From contig CM059188.1 in assembly GCA_030323885.1 (NCBI GenBank), forward strand, positions 115,967,430-116,031,429: 64,000 nt of DNA, read 5' to 3'. The DNA comes from Branchipolynoe longqiensis (taxonomy: Eukaryota; Annelida; Polychaeta; Phyllodocida; Polynoidae). A program made the translations under genes and the position numbers. Positions 1 through 11,495 of the stretch are shown piece after piece (the first letter of the stretch is position 1; the number at the start of each line of letters is the position of its first letter). Below the pieces are notes generated by a model. It saw only the letters and a list, made by a program, of their open reading frames with translations. It was not told where the DNA came from and ran no database searches.

Positions 1-1070
1 GCACAAAGCATAAACGCGACTGTGGCGGGGAACGAAGCCTAGGGCCTGTCGCGCCTACCTTGTATGCGCACTGACTTCTGGGAGGGTCAGAATCAACCCA
101 AATACTTACTTAGCCATCACACCCAACTAGCCCAGGGTCCCTGCACCTATCAGCCAATCACATTTAAGACCTTTTTAAAACTTTTTAATACCAATTTTCA
201 TTAAATTTAAGACCTATTTTCATGGCAAATGTAAATTACATATTTATGACTAGTACATTACGTTCCATAGACTTTGTCAACTCTGAGACATCTCAGCTCC
301 ATGGCATTTGTGCTTTGTGAAGATAGCTGGTAAAACATCTTGAAAAGATATTATAGTGTCCAAATCAAATTTAAGACCTTTTAAAACCTTTCACAGAAAA
401 GCGACCATATTTAAGACCTTTCAAGGACTTAAACATTGACTGATCAATTTAACACTTTTTAATGATCCGCAGGAACCCTGTAGCCAGTGCTGTCTCTAAA
501 TCCAGTATGGTAGCCTACACTTTTGACATTGAATTTAGAATGATTGTTCATGGTACTCAATAATTATCGAAATGTATTCTTAGAGGGATGGATAGACATT
601 GGAGAGGACACCCATAATTATATGACTTCACATTACCGTTGACCTCCATATGTGTGAAAAATTAGTTTTTAACCATAACGAGTGGGCATTAGAGGACCAA
701 TAGGTCCTAGATCAGCGAGAAGAGGATCTGTAAGTCAATCTGTAAGTTAGAGACAGGACAATTGAATCAACGCTTGACTGTACACTGTGTAGATATATGT
801 CTACGCAGCCATCGCACCAACCAGTCATAAGTGGTGGTAAACCTGGAAAAGCCATGAAGATCCGATCATGGGATTTCACCATTTCACCATGCACTCCTAG
901 CATGAATCTTAGTGAAAGATCACTTAGAACTGGCAATTTGAGCTTAAACTCAGAATAGTTATTCCCAGCACCATTAAAACATTGAGTAGCCCACGACTAG
1001 TATTAGCAGCACCGTGACGTCACACAGGGAAGGGAAAGGTGGGCTTACAGGTTATATAGGTCATAAGGCA
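1..1070. other. AT-rich non-coding stretch with a degenerate TTAAGACCTTTT repeat
   Basis: No exon-like ORF is visible. At about 160-480 short words such as TTTAAGACCTTTT and its variants recur, ending at a GCAGGAACCCTGTAG string. The layout resembles the low-complexity interior of small terminal-inverted-repeat elements elsewhere in this window (5620-5915, 9200-9890), but I cannot define both ends. The rest is unremarkable. Confidence 0.5.
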
Positions 1071-1076
1071 TACTAG

Positions 1077-1345
1077 TTGGTGTTGTTAATTGTTGTTTTG
1101 CATCCATGCAACATCTAAGGTCATATCAGGACAGGTACCGACTTGTGACAACGTGCACTAATGGCAACTTTAAAGTGATGCCCCACTGGGAAACCAGGCC
1201 GCCAGCACAATGACCCGATATCCCACAGTCACATTATCCTGACACTGAGCCAACCAGTCGTTGTCCTATCCTATTAATGCTGAGCGCCAGGCTAGGTAGC
1301 GACAAGTATCAATGTTATAAGTCATTGGTTTGATTCAGCTGGGAT
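1077..1345 (-). mobile_element. SINE-A copy, head lost
   Basis: Reading the minus strand, the family runs from a tRNA-like head, through a body with CTATAAAGTCGCCATGAG, to a tail TGACCTTAGATGTTGCCAGG ending in AACTCCAACAACCAACC. Here tail and body are present. The copy breaks at about 1345, where a V-SINE sequence starts directly, so the head was deleted or replaced. Confidence 0.85.
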
Positions 1346-1349
1346 TCGA

Positions 1350-1760
1350 ACTTCTGACATACGGTCATTCTGACATATTTCTTTGGAGGCTACTCTTTCT
1401 GATAAGCCGGAAGGGGTCTTCTGAATGCACTTTCCCACAGACAGGACAGCACATACCACATCATTTGATGAACAAGCTGTGGACCACTGGTTGGAATGGA
1501 AAATAGCCAAAACTGCAAATGTGTCCACTTAGCAGGATCGATCGGATGACCGACACCTTTACAGGTGGACACTCTACCGCCTGAGCTACGTCCCACTCCA
1601 CTGTCAAAATCCACAGCCTTTGATGAACCAGTTGTGGACCACTGATTGGAAGGGAAAATAGTCAAAACTGCAACAAATGTGTCCACTGAGCAGGATTAAT
1701 CGGACGACACATACCTTCACAGGTGGACACTCTACCGCCTGAGCTACGTCCCGCTCCCTA
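1350..1760 (-). mobile_element. V-SINE-like element with a duplicated head
   Basis: On the minus strand a tRNA-type head (GGGACGTAGCTCAGGCGGTA, a good A box) is followed by a body containing ATATGTCAGAATGACC. The segment with the head and CCACAACTGGTTCATCAAA occurs twice (about 1470-1605 and 1617-1758). The 3' end is lost at the junction with the SINE-A remnant. I recall a V-SINE called RUDI in molluscs with this layout; that identification is from memory. Confidence 0.75.
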
Positions 1761-1918
1761 CGTCCTAGCCTACATCACTCGGGACAGTCGTTAGGGCTGT
1801 CTGGCACTAATAGCCACAGCTTGACCACAGAGACCCTCAGACTATTGTCCTAAGTAACTCCCCGAGAACAGGTATCTCAGGCTATAAAAATTAAGACTTA
1901 GTCACATTTGATCCTCAA

Positions 1919-2253
1919 CCAGACGGGATGGCCAAATGAGTTGAGCGTGTGGGTATCTCATATTTTGGTAGATCGTGTGGATTCAAACCCTGGTCGAGTC
2001 AAACCAATGACTTAAAAATGTATACTTGTCGCTTCCTAGCCAGGTGCTCGGCATTATTAGGATAGGGCAAGGACTGATTGGCTCAGTGTCAGGATAATGT
2101 GACTGAGTGGGATATCAGGTCATGATGCTGGCAGCGTTGTCTACCAGTGGGGCAGCACTATGAAGTCGCCATGACTGCGCACTGTCACAAGTCGGTACAC
2201 ACCCTGACATGACCTTAGAGGTTGCCAGGATGTAATACTCCCAACAACCAACT
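1919..2253 (+). mobile_element. SINE-A copy with Ser/Leu-type head
   Basis: The head begins GACGGGATGGCCAAATGAG and has a B-box-like GGATTCAAACCC. The spacing between the boxes is longer than in the other SINE-A heads, as in tRNAs with a long variable arm. The body and tail match the main SINE-A family, ending in CCCAACAACCAACT. Confidence 0.88.
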
Positions 2254-2867
2254 TATTTGATCCTACCAACCTCTTTGATCCGAGTACCTGTGAATAGGTC
2301 AAGTTACTTGCTATGGTATAGCCCTCCAAGTACAACCAATTGCAAACAGAGTGCAGCACACAAAGAATAGTCCAGACTCAACCCACAAAAGGAAGCTTAG
2401 TGTATACTTCAGTTAGACTCTAACTTAGAGTTGCATGGTCCGATGAAACTTCTTCTTTTTTTTTTTTCAAATTCAAAACACTTACCTACATTTGATTCTA
2501 TATATCCAACTTAGGTACTGGTGCATTAACTAATGATTTGGGGCAGCCTATTCGGAATAATCACTGAATTTATTACCACCCATCCCTTTAGGCATCTACT
2601 TTGAGACAGCCATTAGGCAGGGAGGCCGCTAACTAAGTAGGGCAATGTTGTGACCTTATTCACCATGCCTCATTAGTCTTTCCCTCATTCTAAGAGGATC
2701 ACACTACCAGTAGTATATCATGAGTTATTATTCAACTCACATATAACCAATTATATCTGGTAATACAATACAAAGGTCACCGAGAACAATAATAAAGTAT
2801 TGCCCCTAGGGTCACCAAAGGTCATTGTTCCCCCTCAGAGCTCTTAGGGGGAATGTTTAATAATTTC
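2254..2867. other. Non-coding spacer with a short piggyBac-like MITE fragment
   Basis: GTTGCATGGTCCGATGAAA at 2432-2450 is one end of the MITE described at 3043-3354, followed by a T tract. No matching right end is present. Nothing else is recognised. Confidence 0.5.
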
Positions 2868-3545
2868 CTTGCATATTCAGTCATGATATATTACTATACC
2901 ACATGGTCATCGCCAGATGGCAATCTGGGTCATAGACACAGGAGTTTTGGAAAGCTTGCTAAATTTATTTTGGGTTCTAGCGGCTGAAATTGGTCCGAAA
3001 ATTAGCAATTTTTCATTTTTCATCAAAGTTACTCCAGATTGAAGCTGCATAGTCCGAAGAAAACATCAAATTTCCAAAACCAAAACAATTATCTAGATTT
3101 TATTCAACATTTGTTGCCACATAGAAGGGAATACTGAGGCAATTTAATAGAACCTGTGATTGCAGAAGCCTATGCTGTCAGAGCTTTGGCATGCTTGGCA
3201 AATTTAATTTTGCATGGTTGCACTTCAAATATCTCAAAGTTAGCCATTAAACATAAAATTCACTTCAAACTAGACGAAGGCGGATTATAACGCTCAACCT
3301 AATATATTTATCTCAGGAAATAACAGAAACTCAAAACCATCGGACTATGCAACTTTAATAATGTCCTTGTATAATGACTCATGATATACTAGTTACCACT
3401 ATACCACGTGGTCATCGCGAGATGACAATCTGGATCATAGCTACAGGGGTTTTGGCAGGCTTGCTGAAATTATTTCGTGTTCTTTTAGCTAAAATTGCTC
3501 AAACAAAATTGAGCAATTGTTCATCAAAGTTACTACAGATTACTG
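2868..3545. repeat. Long direct duplication flanking a MITE
   Basis: A segment of about 165-175 bp starting TCCTTG and ending CATCAAAGTTACTMCAGATT is present at about 2868-3040 and again at about 3363-3540. The MITE at 3043-3354 lies between the two copies. They differ by many substitutions and small indels, so the duplication is not recent. It is far too long to be a target-site duplication. Confidence 0.8.
3043..3354. mobile_element. piggyBac-like MITE (AGTTGCATAGTCCGATG ends), 312 bp
   Basis: The termini are inverted: AGCTGCATAGTCCGA at the left and CGGACTATGCAACT at the right. Flanks are TTGA on the left and TTAA on the right, a slightly decayed TTAA duplication. The copy at 41857-42211 has an exact TTAA on both sides. 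TTAA specificity is the known signature of piggyBac-type transposases; no transposase is encoded here. Confidence 0.78.
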
Positions 3546-3596
3546 AATAGTAGGTTATAATGTCGCATGATGATAAATGAGGTCAAAAGTCAAAGT

Positions 3597-3990
3597 GAAG
3601 CTTGTTTTATTTAACGATGCGTCGAGAGCGCATTGATTTTTATCATTGGCTATTGGATGTAAACATATGGTCATTCTGACATATTTCTTTGGAGGAAACC
3701 TGCTACTGACACATAGGCTTCTCTTTCCGATAAGCAGCATGGGGTCTTTTATAAATATGCACTTTCCCACAGACAGGACAGCACATATCACAGCCTTAGA
3801 TGAACCAGTTGTGGACCACTGGTTGGAACAGAAAATAGTCCAAACTGCAAATGGGTTGATAAACCAGTTGTGGACGACTGGTTGGAACGGGAAATAGCCC
3901 AAACTGCAAATGTGTCCACTGAGCAGGATCGATGGGATGACCAACACCTTCACAGGTGGACACGCAACCGCCTCAGCTACGTCCCGCTCC
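3597..3990 (-). mobile_element. V-SINE-like element, near full length
   Basis: Minus strand: head GAGCGGGACGTAGCTGAGG, then body, ending in the 3' part GTTAAATAAAACAAGC. The central piece with CAACCAGTYGTCCACAACTGG occurs twice in tandem (about 3795-3850 and 3855-3910), an internal duplication not in the other copies. Confidence 0.82.
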
Positions 3991-4149
3991 TCTGTCAAAA
4001 TTCAAAAGCCATCGGACTTTGCAACTCTAATGCAGGTGCTCAGCTATGCACACCAACAGACACCACACCATACCGGGCGCTTCTGGGGTGCAGACTGTCG
4101 TGGTCGGCCCTGCACAGGGGACACAATGGTTAGCGTTAACCCAGGGATT

Positions 4150-4492
4150 GGCTGGTTGTTGGAGTTTGTTTTTACGTCCTGGCAACAACTAAGGTCATAT
4201 CAGGACGTCTACCGACTTGTGACAGTGCACACTCATGGCGACTTACTAGTGCTGCCCCACTGGGAAATCAGGCCCGCCAGCACCATGACCCGATATCCCA
4301 CTCAGTCACATTATCCTGACACTGAGCTAACCAGTCCTTGTGCTATCCTATTATTAATGCCGAGTGCCAGGCTAGAAAGCGACAAGTATCAATTTTGTAA
4401 GTCATTGGTTCTCAACTGGGAATCTCAAACTCCCGACCTTCCGCATTGGAAAGCCTGTGCTCTACTGATTCGGCTACCGCGTCTGGTGAACT
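4150..4492 (-). mobile_element. SINE-A copy, full length
   Basis: Minus strand from a degenerate head near 4490 through the complete body (CTCAGTGTCAGGATAATGTG) to the tail at 4150. Neither overlapping plus-strand ORF has codon character of a gene. Confidence 0.88.
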
Positions 4493-4539
4493 CAGGGGAG
4501 AACATTACTGGAGATGGGTGGCGCACCCAAATATATGCA

Positions 4540-4600
4540 TGCTGGTTGTTTGTTTGTTAGAGTTTTGCGTCCTTGCAACATCTAAGGTCATATCAGGATG
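4540..4600 (-). mobile_element. SINE-A tail only
   Basis: Only the last 60 bp of SINE-A is present, consistent with extreme 5' truncation during target-primed reverse transcription. Confidence 0.75.
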
Positions 4601-5619
4601 AGTTTAACGCATGCAATTTATCACTCACATAAACAGAGCCATAACATAACCACATAGCCGTACCTTAAAGGCAAAGCTTAGCTTTAGACATGCGCGCGCA
4701 CGGGGAAGTGAGCAGTCAAGTGGCACATTCTCCTTATGTGAAAACCAGCTTCCGGTTTCTGAAGTCAAAGGTCATTCCAGAGATAGGATAGTGGACTGTC
4801 CTATTACTCTAAATAAAGTGTGTTATGTGTCTGTAAAGCAATCTGAGAGATATGGTAGTGGAGTGTCCTACTATAAATAAAGTGTCTTATGTGTTATGTG
4901 TCTCTCCAGAAATCTGAGAGATAGGATAGTGGAGTGTCCTACTACTCTAAATAAACTGTCTTATGTGTTATATGTCTCTAAAGAAATCTGAAAGATAGGG
5001 CAATAGAGTGTCCTACTACCCTAAATAAAGTGTCTTATGTGCTATGTGTCTGTAAAGAAATCTTAAAGATAGGGCAATAGAGTGTCCTACTACCCTAAAT
5101 AAAGTGTCTTATGTGCTATGTGTCTGTAAAGAAATCTTAAAGATAGGGCAATATAGTGTCCTACTACCCTAAATAAAGTGTGTTATGTGTTATGTGTCTG
5201 TAAAGAAATCTGAGAGATAGTGCAATAGAGTGTCCTACTACCCTAAATAAAGTTTCTTATGTGCTATGTGTCTGTAAAGAAATCTGAAAGATAGGGAAAT
5301 AGAGTGTCCTACTACCCTAAATAAAGTGTCTTATGTGCTATGTGTCTGTAAAGAAATCTTAAAGATAGGGCAATATAGTGTCCTACTACCCTAAATAAAG
5401 TGTGTTATGTGTTATGTGTCTGTAAAGAAATCTGAGAGATAGGGCACTAGAGTGTCCTACTACTCAAAATAAAGTGTCTTATGTATTATGTGTCTGTATA
5501 GAAATCTGAGAGATAGGGCACTAGAGTGTCCCACTACTCAAAATAAAGTGTCTTATGTGCTGTGTGCCTGTAAAGACATCTGAAAGATAGGGCAATATAG
5601 TGTTCTACTACCCTAAATG

Positions 5620-5915
5620 CAGGGTCCGTACACATGTAAAGATATTGAATTCAAGGCTATTTCAAGGCTTTTCAAGGCTCCTTTTGATAGGAATTCAAGA
5701 CTATTTTCATTTGGATTTCAGGGGGGGGGGGGGGGGGGGAACAATGGCGAATGATGATTTCAGACTAATTCAGATCAGTGCGGATAGTTTAATGGAATTC
5801 AAGGCTTTTCAAGACTAATTATCCAAAATAGGTTAAATTCAAGACTTTTCAAGACCTTGAAATGGGGCAAATGAAATTAAAGACTTTTCAAGACTTTCCA
5901 GGCCCCGAACGGACC
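5620..5915. mobile_element. Small inverted-terminus element inside the 74-bp array
   Basis: Termini GCAGGGTCCGTAC and GAACGGACCT share an inverted GGTCCGT. The interior is low complexity, built of TTCAAGGCTTTTCAAG words, with 17 consecutive G at 5722-5738. The array resumes immediately on the right. The target duplication is unclear. Confidence 0.65.
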
Positions 5916-6239
5916 TTCTTATGTGTTATGTGTCTATAGAGCAATCTGAGATTTCGGGCAATGCAGTGTCCTACTGCTCTAAATGAAGTGTTTCGCATGT
6001 TATGTGCCTGGAAAAAAATCTGAGATCTAGGGTAATAGAGTGTCCTACTACTCTAAATAAAGTGTGTTATGTGTTATGTGTCTATAAAGCAATCTGAGAT
6101 ATAGGGTGACTGAGAGCGTGTCCTACTACTCTAAATAAAGTATGTTATCTGTTATACGTCTATTAATCAATCTGAGATATAGGGTGACTGATAGGGTGTC
6201 CTACTACTCTAAATAAAGTGTATTATGTCTTATGTATCT

Positions 6240-7032
6240 GGGTCACTCTCCTGAAAACTGGCCAGAAGTGTCACATGGAGAGTTAAAATCTAATATTTGA
6301 ATTTTTTACATTTGTTGGTTGCAAATGAAATCTGGAAATCTCCGCTTTACATCTGAGATAATGAGATAAAAAATAAAGGTGTAGTCCATGATTAAGCTAT
6401 GTCTTATGGCAGTATAACATGTGTGTCACACGTGTAACACATGTTTAGGACACCACAGTCTGCTTAATAAAAATATAATCAGAATTAAATAATAGGATAC
6501 TTCGAAGCATATTAATCATGGCATAATATACAGAAATATGTAGTGCTTATATTGATTTTTTTTAAAGTAATTCCCAGCCAAGCTTTATTCACTGAATAAT
6601 TGGTGTACAATATTTGTGTGGCATCCAGACACCACTGGTTACATGTGTGACGGAAATTTGTAATGTTATTTCTGAAGACATCAAATTTTGTTTTATTTAA
6701 ATTTAAGCATGCATACATGTTAATAAATACTTCCTTTTTGATTTGGGAACTGTTTTGTTTGATATATCAATGCAATACAAGATGTTAATAAGGATTCAAC
6801 CACGGCCCATATGTCATGTTACAAGTGGCTGACTGTAAAATGTTTTTTTTTGGTACAAAAACACTCCATAACTAAAAGGACCAAAGTTGCACACAGTTTA
6901 TTTTATTTCCCTTATTTCATTCATCAACTGTGAACATGCATATGAAAAGTATAACGAAAAAAATAAGTAGGAAGGTTTTTATTGAAATTTTAAAATCCCA
7001 TCCCATGCTGACCAGTTTTCAGGAGAGTGACC
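6240..7032. mobile_element. Terminal-inverted-repeat element inside the 74-bp array
   Basis: The ends GGTCACTCTCCTGAAAACTG and its reverse complement are near perfect. TATCT flanks both sides (6235-6239 and 7033-7037), consistent with a 5-bp duplication of array sequence. The 793 bp hold no coding frame of note. The superfamily is not clear. Confidence 0.85.
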
Positions 7033-7392
7033 TATCTATAAAACAATCTGAAATATAGGGTAATACATGTAGTGTCTTTCTACCCTATATAAATTGTCCT
7101 ATGTGTTATGTGCCTGTAAAGAAATATGAGAGATAGGGTGTCCTACTATTCTAAATAAAGTGTATTATGTGTTCTGTGTCTGTAAAGAAATACGAGAGAT
7201 AGGGACCATTAGGGTGTCCTACTATTCTAAATAAAGTGTATTATGTGTTCTGTGTCTGTAAAGAAATACGAGAGATAGGGTAATACGGTCCTACCATTCA
7301 AGAGACAGGATAACAATCTCCTACTATTCAAGAGACCGGGTAATGGAGTGTCTTACTATTCTAAATAGTCTTATATGTTACGTGTCTGTAAA

Positions 7393-7690
7393 ACAAAACT
7401 TTTTTTTATCTTTTTTTTTTTATTGAGGCTGTATTTATACTGTCCATAGCATATAAGCCCGGGTACCCAGGCTTGTTTTCAATGCTGGCCAGTTGTAGTG
7501 TTGGTGTTATCTTACCACACAGTGGCTGCTGATAAGGTATTTGATTGCCTGCATTTCAGTAGCAGATAGATAATTGGTTGGTATGGTTAATAGCCTATGT
7601 TAGTTTTTTTGGATTTTCTTGGTATATATGTTTTTATTTTTCTACGCTTATTACTAGACTAGCCTACTCCTATTTACATATCATATTACT
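7393..7690 (-). mobile_element. Dispersed poly-A repeat (R7), 3' end
   Basis: A T tract at the left edge marks a poly-A tail on the minus strand, then a conserved block with GCTGGCCAGTTGTAGTGTTG and GGCTGCTGATAAGGTATTTG. The same block occurs at 32765 and 59985, starting at the T tract each time, the pattern of a 5'-truncated retroelement. Confidence 0.75.
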
Positions 7691-7699
7691 CAGATTCTA

Positions 7700-8150
7700 A
7701 ATTAAACATTTATTGCAGTACTCATTTAAACGGTCTGTCATCTAGCCAGGATGACAAACATCAACATTATAATATAATCCAAAGCAGGTCTCTTGTATTG
7801 TCGCGAACAGAGGCAAAGGAAAACCTCATTTCCGAGAATAAAAAGTAAAATCACTAGCTACATTTTCATGAAAAGAACTAAACATTAAAAGTTACCCCAA
7901 AGAATACAAGTGGCATCGTGAAGAATCAGCCTATACAAGGGTGAGGCAGGATTGCATTCTAGAGGTTGAGGAAATCGGGAGTGTAAATCCAAAAGAATAT
8001 GAAGTGATGTTGAGGGAAATAACATATTAGTGACCACTGAAGACCATGTTGTTTACAGACTAACAAATTGCTCAACCAAAATAAGAACCTTATTTCCATA
8101 TATACCTGTGCACTGTCCTAATAACTATTTAAGTCCAGCAGAACTGGCAT
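7700..8150. other. AT-rich spacer, nothing recognised
   Basis: No long ORF, no repeat shared with the rest of the window that I can see. Confidence 0.4.
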
Positions 8151-8159
8151 GATTGTGTA

Positions 8160-8576
8160 TAGATAAAAGATTCACCCCGTACTGTTTTGTACAGTAGGGG
8201 TGAAGAACAACCCATTATAAAAAGTGGCGAACGGCTGGGGTAAATGAAATGAGCAGATAAATTCTTAATTTAAGAAGCAAAATATATTCTTTAGATATAT
8301 CTTAATATTTACTTGCTACTTTTGATTTGAAAAATATAATAAAGCATGTAGTTTAATACTAATAGACTATAAAAGTCAAATCGACCACATTCTATGGTCG
8401 CCATCTTGTCTTTGTGCATTCTCTCCCATTTCACCAACTCTGTGCCGATTTAAGTAGCCATTGAATACTGGAACCAGGAATTCCACTTCCTGTTCCATGC
8501 TAAAGCAATTTTTGCACGTATTTAGACTACGGTGTCATTCACCCCTAATGCAAGTACGGGGTGAATCTTTTATCTA
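8160..8576. mobile_element. Mutator-like MITE with 9-bp target duplication
   Basis: Termini TAGATAAAAGATTCACCCC and its reverse complement bound 417 bp. GATTGTGTA flanks both sides (8151-8159 and 8577-8585). The interior carries the family words ATTCTCTCCCATTTCACCAA and CACTTCCTGTTCCATG. A 9-bp duplication is typical of Mutator-like elements; there is no transposase. Confidence 0.9.
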
Positions 8577-8585
8577 GATTGTGTA

Positions 8586-8975
8586 CAATCACGGTCCACA
8601 CCCCGGCATGCACACTCCACAACACAGCGCTTAGCTAAAAATCAACTACACATAACGCCAGATACCTGGGTACCACATGGATGGTATAGAGGCTAATGAA
8701 GCCATTAAAAAAAAATCCTGTCTTCGCTGATGAAAACTAAACTTCTAACGAGAAAAGATTGTCGCGGGATCTTGAATTTATTTATCCAAAACTTGTCTAA
8801 TCACCGAATGGAGACTTAAAAAAGTTCATTGTAGGACAGCTATGGATTAACTAATCCAAACCACCCCAAAATGTGTGCATACTTTGATAAACACAATCTA
8901 TAAACATAATTATTTCTGTATTTATCATGTTACTTGGGGTGCTTTCTAAGGTGTGCGCAACACAGGCGGTGTCCG
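8586..8975. other. AT-rich spacer, nothing recognised
   Basis: No exon-like ORF and no repeat shared with other parts of the window. Confidence 0.4.
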
Positions 8976-9200
8976 AGTGCGTTGTGGATGTGTGGTGCCG
9001 TGGTGGTGGTGGTGGTGCCAGTGCATCGCCCTAGTTAAGCAGCGTCCCGCCAGGGCGGCGCGGCGGACCTAGTGGCGCCCCCCTACGGCCATACTGAACA
9101 ACTTTACCAGCTGCCGGTGCAGACTACGGGGAGAGCCCCGGTCTGGTGCCGCCGTCCCGGTTCGAAGCCGCACTTTCGGCTGTTGGTTGAACACAGAGTT
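8976..9200 (+). other. GC-rich island with a B-box-like sequence
   Basis: This stretch is far more GC-rich than its neighbours and contains a short GGT run (9000-9016) and GTCCCGGTTCGAAGCCGCAC near 9154-9173, which resembles a pol III B box. It could be a degenerate tRNA-related SINE, but I see no A box or defined end. Confidence 0.35.
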
Positions 9201-9890
9201 CATACAAACATTTGAAAATGAAATTCAACGGTTTTCCAGGGTGTTTTTTTTTTGGGGGGGGGAGGTTTTTTTTATACACTTAACCATTCTGAGCAGAAAA
9301 AACAAATGATCACTACAAAATAATCCCCACAAAACAGCTTTTCAAAGGTTTTGGGGACTTTCATACACTTACCCGTTATGAGCAGAATAAACAAACGATC
9401 ACACAATCAAAATCACCAAATAACAGTTTTTCAAAGGTTTTGGGGAATTTGATGCACTTACCCATTATGAGCAGAATAAACAAACGATCACAAAACAAAA
9501 TCCCCCAAAATGTTTTTCAAAGGTTTTGGGGACTTTTATACACTTACCCCGTTATGAGCAGAATAAACAAATGATCACCCAAAAAAAGGTTTTTCAAGGG
9601 GTTTTAAGGGGGTTTCAAGGGTTTTTTGCATGTTCAAAATGTACCACAAGATGCAAGGTTTTTTAATGTTTTCTCAGCAACATACGTTTTAGCTCACCCT
9701 ATAATTAAGTAACCAAATAATTTTCCGCGACAAGTGTTACACTAGTGGCGTAAAACACGAGGCTCACTGGAAATTGCTATTTTCAAGGGTCTCATGTGAA
9801 AACACATACTATTCAAAGGTTTTCGGGTACTCTTGAATGTTATTTCGAAATTCAAGGGTTTTCGAGGATCTGTGCAAACCCGGTGAACAT
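9200..9890. repeat. Low-complexity element of CAAGGGTTTTC words
   Basis: An approximately 95-bp unit with TACACTTACCCRTTATGAGC, AGAATAAACAAAYGATCAC and TTTTCAAAGGTTTTGGGG repeats about four times (9250-9600). The flanking word ATGTTATTTCGAAATTCAAG recurs at 11715-12180. The layout fits a non-autonomous element with an amplified interior. Confidence 0.65.
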
Positions 9891-10258
9891 TTCAATAAAA
9901 TTAGTAATAAACCTTCAATACTGCATATAACCGAGAAGCAGTAATCGCTACCATTAACCGACATCTAGGGTAAACTCGCCCTGGCCTGTATTCACAGGCT
10001 AGGGCAATTTGACTAAAGAAGGTACAATTTGAAGTGTTGCTTTGTAGGAAGGTCTGATCTTTATGTCATTCTTTGGAGAGCGTGCCGGAACTTTCATAGG
10101 GAGCAGGAAGCTGCACAACTGAATCAACACATGCAGACATCCAATCAAAACAAGCATTGTATCAACAAGGTAGGGTTCTATGATCAGTACATATGACATT
10201 AAAAACACACAAAGCTATATCTACGCTCAGTGATTGATAGTGGGATAGCCATGTCAAC

Positions 10259-10906
10259 AGAATCAACATTCACTCATGCCATGTCTACATAATGATCTAT
10301 GCATCAATTACAGAGAACTACAATTTCAACACAGTATAACCCCGTTAAACCAAGCTCGGTTAAACCAAACGATCGGTTAATCAACACTTTTTTTCTGTGG
10401 CCTGGCAAAATACTACCATTTATCATATAAAAAAAGTTGGTTAAACCAAAGTCGGTTAATCCAAATTATCGGTTAATCCAAACAAAATTGTCGGATCGCA
10501 GGCCACTTCCTGTACAGTTAAACCAAACTTTCATGTGGTTATCTGAGACCCCACCGAAAATTTTATATGATAAATGGTAGTATTTTGCTCAGCCACCGAA
10601 AAAGGTTTGGATTAACCGAACGTTTGGTTTAACGGAGTTATACTGTATACACATAAAAAAAACAATAATCAAAGTGTCCACATACATTGTATATTACTTT
10701 CATAATGCACCCGCGTTTTTGTCAAAGCCAAGTCAAAGTCCAAGCCAAAGCTTGGTTAAACAAATGATCAGTTAATCCAAACAAATTTCTAGGGTCCCTT
10801 CAAGTTTGGTTTAACGGGGTTATACTGTACTAGAATCAACATTCATTCATGCCATGTCCACAGAATGATCTATGCATCAATTACAGAGAACTACTACAAT
10901 TTCAAC
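10259..10906. mobile_element. mariner-like MITE (CAGTATAACCCCGTTAAACC ends) between 72-bp direct repeats
   Basis: The element spans about 10332-10827, with ends CAGTATAACCCCGTTAAACC and its near-exact inverse. Internally an extra copy of the right terminus sits at 10621-10650. The interior repeats GGTTAATCCAAAC words. Immediately outside, 10259-10330 and 10832-10906 are direct copies of the same sequence (AGAATCAACATTCA to CAATTTCAAC). The homologue at 34306-35002 has TA on both sides. Confidence 0.85.
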
Positions 10907-10909
10907 TAC

Positions 10910-11182
10910 TAATTCTAATCTAAGATATGCATATTTTCACGATTGAGCACAATTGATTATTATTTTAGAGTAACTTTCAAAACAAATTTCTAACTTTGGC
11001 GACATTTTAAGCAAAATCAGGCCAAATAATTTTGACAAACACACCAAAAGTCCTAAGGTTCAAAACAGGTAGTCATCCAGAATCTCATGGTCAGGTGATA
11101 GACTGACCTACTAATATTCTCATGTAGCCTGGTCCCCTACCATATCCATTCATGATGTCATTAGGGTAATTTCAAAGGCCAG
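10910..11182. other. AT-rich spacer, nothing recognised
   Basis: No ORF or repeat of note. Confidence 0.4.
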
Positions 11183-11495
11183 GGCCGGGTTCAGGGTCCG
11201 TCTTGGAGGCGCCTCGGTGACGGGCATGACGTCACGCCAGTCTGAACGACAAATGCAGTTGGTTGCCTCGAAAATGGCCACCCCCATAGGCGGCGGCCAT
11301 TTGCAATGGACAAGCTGCGCTGTAATTGGCTGAAAGCACTGAATGCGGCGGCCATTTTCGAGGTGATTTTCATCCCCAGTATGAAAAGAGAGGCGTCTCA
11401 GAGACATCGCCGAGACGCACTCTGAATGGTATTAGGCCAAAAAGCATCGCCGAGACGTCTCCGCGGCGCCTCCGAGACGGACCCTGAACGCAGCC
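11183..11495. mobile_element. MITE with GGCC ends and CAG target duplication, 313 bp
   Basis: Ends GGCCGGGTTCAGGGTCCGTC and its inverse GACGGACCCTGAACGCAGCC. CAG flanks both sides (11180-11182 and 11496-11498). The interior carries GCCATTTGCAATGG and GTAATTGGCTGAAA. Two other copies lie at 18297-18605 and 61306-61578. Confidence 0.88.

Larger units (their letters stand above)
4778..7400 (+). repeat. 74-bp tandem array, interrupted twice
   Basis: A unit containing GTGTCCTACTACYCTAAATA, then AAGTGTCTTATGTG and TCTGTAAAGAAATCTGAGAG, recurs at 74-bp steps (for example the same word at 5041 and 5115). The array is split by a 296-bp element at 5620-5915 and a 793-bp element at 6240-7032, and continues after each. 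Units near 5040-5400 are most alike; units near the right edge are more divergent and shorter. Confidence 0.93.

Noticed and set aside
3910..4560. 216-residue plus-strand ORF
   Set aside because: It runs through a V-SINE end and an antisense SINE-A; the composition and stops vary among other SINE copies.
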